From: Campylorhamphus procurvoides
Taxonomy: Eukaryota; Chordata; Aves; Passeriformes; Dendrocolaptidae
DNA: 64,000 bases
Assembly (NCBI GenBank): GCA_013396655.1
Contig: WBMV01000441.1
Span: 754,914-818,913 of the forward strand
Reading direction: 5' to 3'
Shown here: positions 61,301 through 64,000 of the stretch, in pieces
Layout: the number at the start of each line of letters is the position of its first letter
Position numbering within the stretch: position 1 is the stretch's first letter
The notes under the pieces: generated by a model
Database searches by the model: none
The model's input: the letters and a program-made list of their open reading frames with translations, nothing else
What the model was told of the DNA's origin: nothing
Made by a program: the position numbers and the translations under genes

Positions 61301-62666
61301 AAACCAGGATTTGTAGTTTGCTGACTTTCTGTGGAGTACAGTAAAAAGAGTTTTGAGCAATACAGAATTTACAGGGGGGATAAAAAGCTTTTGGGTTATT
61401 TTAGGCTCTGTCTACGTGTCTACATAGCCTCTTCTTATGCACTCAGAAGAGAATGGTACAACACCTTTCTGCTGCTTGATCCCAGAGATTCAAAAGCATA
61501 TCAGTACCTATGTATGTATAGTAAACACAAACTCAGAAAAAAAGTCTTTTGACCAAGCAGAATGGGCAGAGAAGTATGCAGACTGAGGAAAGCAATACTG
61601 CTGAGGATTTTAATTTTTGCCTTACTTCAGCATTGAAGAATTTATCTTTTAAAGAGTGAAGTTATCTTATGTGTCTGAACCATGAAAATTCTTAACCTTA
61701 GTAATATCCTAGATCTTACCACATGAGGAATAAATGTTGGATCAGGCCAAAATCACGGTTTTAGGCAAATAGTTGCTAGTTTTTGTACAACATCCTTGTT
61801 CTTAAAAGCAATAACATATTTTACTGCTGATCTCCTAGTCATTCATACTGCCCACAGTGGTACATCACTCAAAACTGTCTGTAAACCAGGCAGTACTCAA
61901 ACCCAAAACGTGGTGTTTGAGAATAAATCATATCATGTTTCATTCCAGTCACCTGAGACTGTCCTCCAGCAACATCCCAGGAAGTCCTCTATCCCGCTGA
62001 ATTCTCTGCTATTAACCAGCATACAATACAGTTAGCATTACAGGATTTTTCATAATGGAAACAAGAATTATAACCAGTTCAGTTTTGAAATCTAAATGAC
62101 ATACCAATCAAAATATTTACACCACAGAACACCAGTAAACTCTTCTTTTTTAAGTCCTGTTAGGTAGTAATCCAAAGAATGCAAAGCCCTTCTATGTCTC
62201 CAGATAATTAATGTGGCTGATATTTTCAGATTGAATAATACGATGTTTTGGAAAAAAGTTATTCCAACAGCAAATAAGGATGTTCTTTCTTAATTTTCCC
62301 ATGCATGGGAAAGAGGCACAGCCACTATTCATTTGTTTTACTGTTCCTGAATTATAGTCTATGCCCCTAGCAGCAAAGTAATGAAAGTACAGTCTATTGA
62401 CTTACAGAGTTGTTATTGAAAATTAAGAGTTTATTTTATTTTTGTAATCATTTATTCTGTGACACAGATGCTCATTAATATCTTCTTCTGACAAGTGATG
62501 GTTATAAGCACAAGAGTTGATTTAATGATCTGATATTCCCCTGTGAATATTCCAGCCATTACAATTATAGGCAGAACTAGCAAGTACTTTTGACAAATTC
62601 AGTTTATCCACAAACTTCTTATTAAATTCTGTTAAAATGATATTTGATATTACCACAATGTGTTGC

Positions 62667-62694
62667 TTTCCTTTAAACAGTTGTTTAAAGGAAA
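62667..62694. repeat. Perfect 12-bp inverted repeat with 4-base loop
   Basis: TTTCCTTTAAAC at 62667-62678 and GTTTAAAGGAAA at 62683-62694 are exact reverse complements around AGTT. No known element surrounds it. Confidence 0.75.
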
Positions 62695-64000
62695 CAGGTT
62701 CTTTGAGAGCAGAGTTCTGCTACTGCATCTATCATTTAAATATCTCTCTACATGAGCCTGGAGACTTTCTACTCAGTGTGCAGTGCACAAAAGTCCCCAT
62801 CAAGCCAAAGGATAGGGCATGCCTACTCAGTTGGAACCAAGAAAGATGATCTGGGACAACAGGATCACTGCACTGAGACACCAGAGCTGTGTCCGTGTTT
62901 AGTGCTTGCTTGTGGAAGCAGCATCTTGGCATTCAGAGGAGGGGGGCAGCCAAGAAGTATGACTTAAACACAGCACTGCATGAGCAGGGACTCACCAGCT
63001 CAGACCCCCTTGCATGTTGAGCACGCACTGTGCAGTGCTGGTGATTCACCGAAGTCTGTGCTGGAAATAGAGCATGAAGAGCAAAGCTGAAGCAGATAAC
63101 TGCTGAAAAACTTAACCCAGTAGCCTGTGCCTCCTATTTTAAAGGTGAATCCCAGCATTAAGATGTCATAAACTGTCTATCAAGAAAGTTGGCAGGTAGT
63201 GCAGGACCTTACAAAGAAAGCAATATTATCTTTCTGGAGCTGGGCTGTGAGAGACTGCTCTGTAGACTTTAATTCATTAGGAGAACTCAGAAAATGCAGG
63301 AATAAGATTGAATCAATGCTGAGCATTTACAGAAATTTCACTGAGTTTTTTAAAGTACAGCTTTATAGCTATGAATTCATTCACAGTCCAAGGGTATTTA
63401 GAAAAATGAAATCTTTGCATGGTGAGGCCTTTTCTGAAGCTGTCACAGATTGACCCAAGCCTTCTGGACTGAGGTTTTGTTCCCAGTTGCACAGGGATGC
63501 TCCATTTGCTGCACTATTTCACCAGAAGTTTCTATATGCTTCAGCCATATTTTCAAGTTGAATTTTCACATCAATTTGAAATGAAAACAGCACTTGACAA
63601 ACAACTGATTCGATCACTGTATTAAGTGGTGAAGCCAGTTAAGGTTTCTCCCAGGTATTTTTTACAAAATTCTGGAGCCTGCTGTCTGTTACACATATAA
63701 GCACAAAAATTTCACAACTGTGTCTGGAGAACATTTAGTTCTTTTATGAGGTTCTGGTCTTCCATTTAGTTTATCCAGCTCCATCTATCCTTTTTTAGTA
63801 CTGTATTCTGAGGCATTAAAAATTCCTTACAAGGTGGGACTAGCAAAGGCAGTATCATCTTTAGCAATAGAATAGCAGATAAAAGTTTCTGAAGTTTTAT
63901 CTTTTTGGGTTTTTTTCAGCGAGTAAATGTGTGTGATCCTTTGCTTTTCAGTGAAGATTCCTTTTATCTTTAATTTTAGAAATGTCCCCTTCCTTCATTT

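Larger units (their letters stand above)
45655..64000. other. Long intergenic stretch to window end, no gene recognised
   Basis: Mostly AT-rich and unique-looking. Contents noted are a run of 15 G at 46337-46351, an isolated TATAAAAG at 48213-48220, overlapping minus-strand ORFs at 48599-49031, a T-rich run near 50790-50802, a GC-richer ORF-dense block at 54285-56700, CAAA-type A-rich sequence at 60845-60880, a short AT tract at 60563-60575, and a perfect hairpin at 62667-62694. None of the ORFs shows a domain I know, and no repeat family stood out. Confidence 0.55.

Noticed and set aside
1..64000. CRISPR arrays, prokaryotic operons, phage or plasmid features
   Set aside because: No regularly spaced repeats or compact coding organisation exist. 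The sequence is vertebrate with introns, LINE, SINE and LTR elements.

Overview
The window looks like euchromatic DNA from a songbird or another passerine. The evidence is a CR1 LINE 3' end at 7.3 kb with the bird-type terminal motif, a second older CR1 tail at 38.5 kb, two copies of a tRNA-Ile-headed SINE with a CR1-like tail (the TguSINE1 type known from passerines), and several endogenous-retrovirus LTRs of types familiar from passerine genomes. Most of the 64 kb is AT-rich, gene-poor DNA. No bacterial, plasmid or phage signals are present.

The one protein-coding gene I can support is AVPR1A, the vasopressin/vasotocin V1a receptor, on the minus strand. Exon 2 (C-terminal 93 residues, with transmembrane segment 7 and the cytoplasmic tail) is at 16552-16835. 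Exon 1 lies in a CpG-island block at about 18.2-20.5 kb. The splice phase and flanking GT/AG sites join the exons cleanly across a 1742-bp intron. Exon 1 is scrambled in this assembly: four N positions or runs (18685, 19204-19215, 19531, 20357) separate overlapping pieces. A 518-bp stretch (transmembrane segments 1-5) appears twice, a piece of 5' flank sits inside the gene, and about 35-40 codons of intracellular loop 3 are missing. A consistent order can be worked out from the overlaps.

The rest is intergenic. Upstream of the gene (higher coordinates) are a minus-oriented solo LTR at 24195-24969, which contains the same kind of assembly duplication around an N at 24544, and a solo LTR at 25702-26679 with a perfect 5-bp target duplication. 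Further right are a CR1 tail and SINE (38.5-39.1 kb), an LTR (about 40.46-41.25 kb), the second SINE (42.1 kb) and another LTR (about 44.8-45.65 kb). From about 45.7 kb to the end I see no gene. One GC-richer, ORF-dense block at about 54.3-56.7 kb is unexplained but has no recognisable protein.

I found no convincing new biological system. The most useful observations are the resolvable mis-assembly of AVPR1A, the gap-associated LTR duplication, several perfect 12-13-bp hairpins, and one short CpG-retaining ORF with an acceptor-like upstream tract at 31.98 kb. Family names for repeats rest on recognition by eye, not on alignment.
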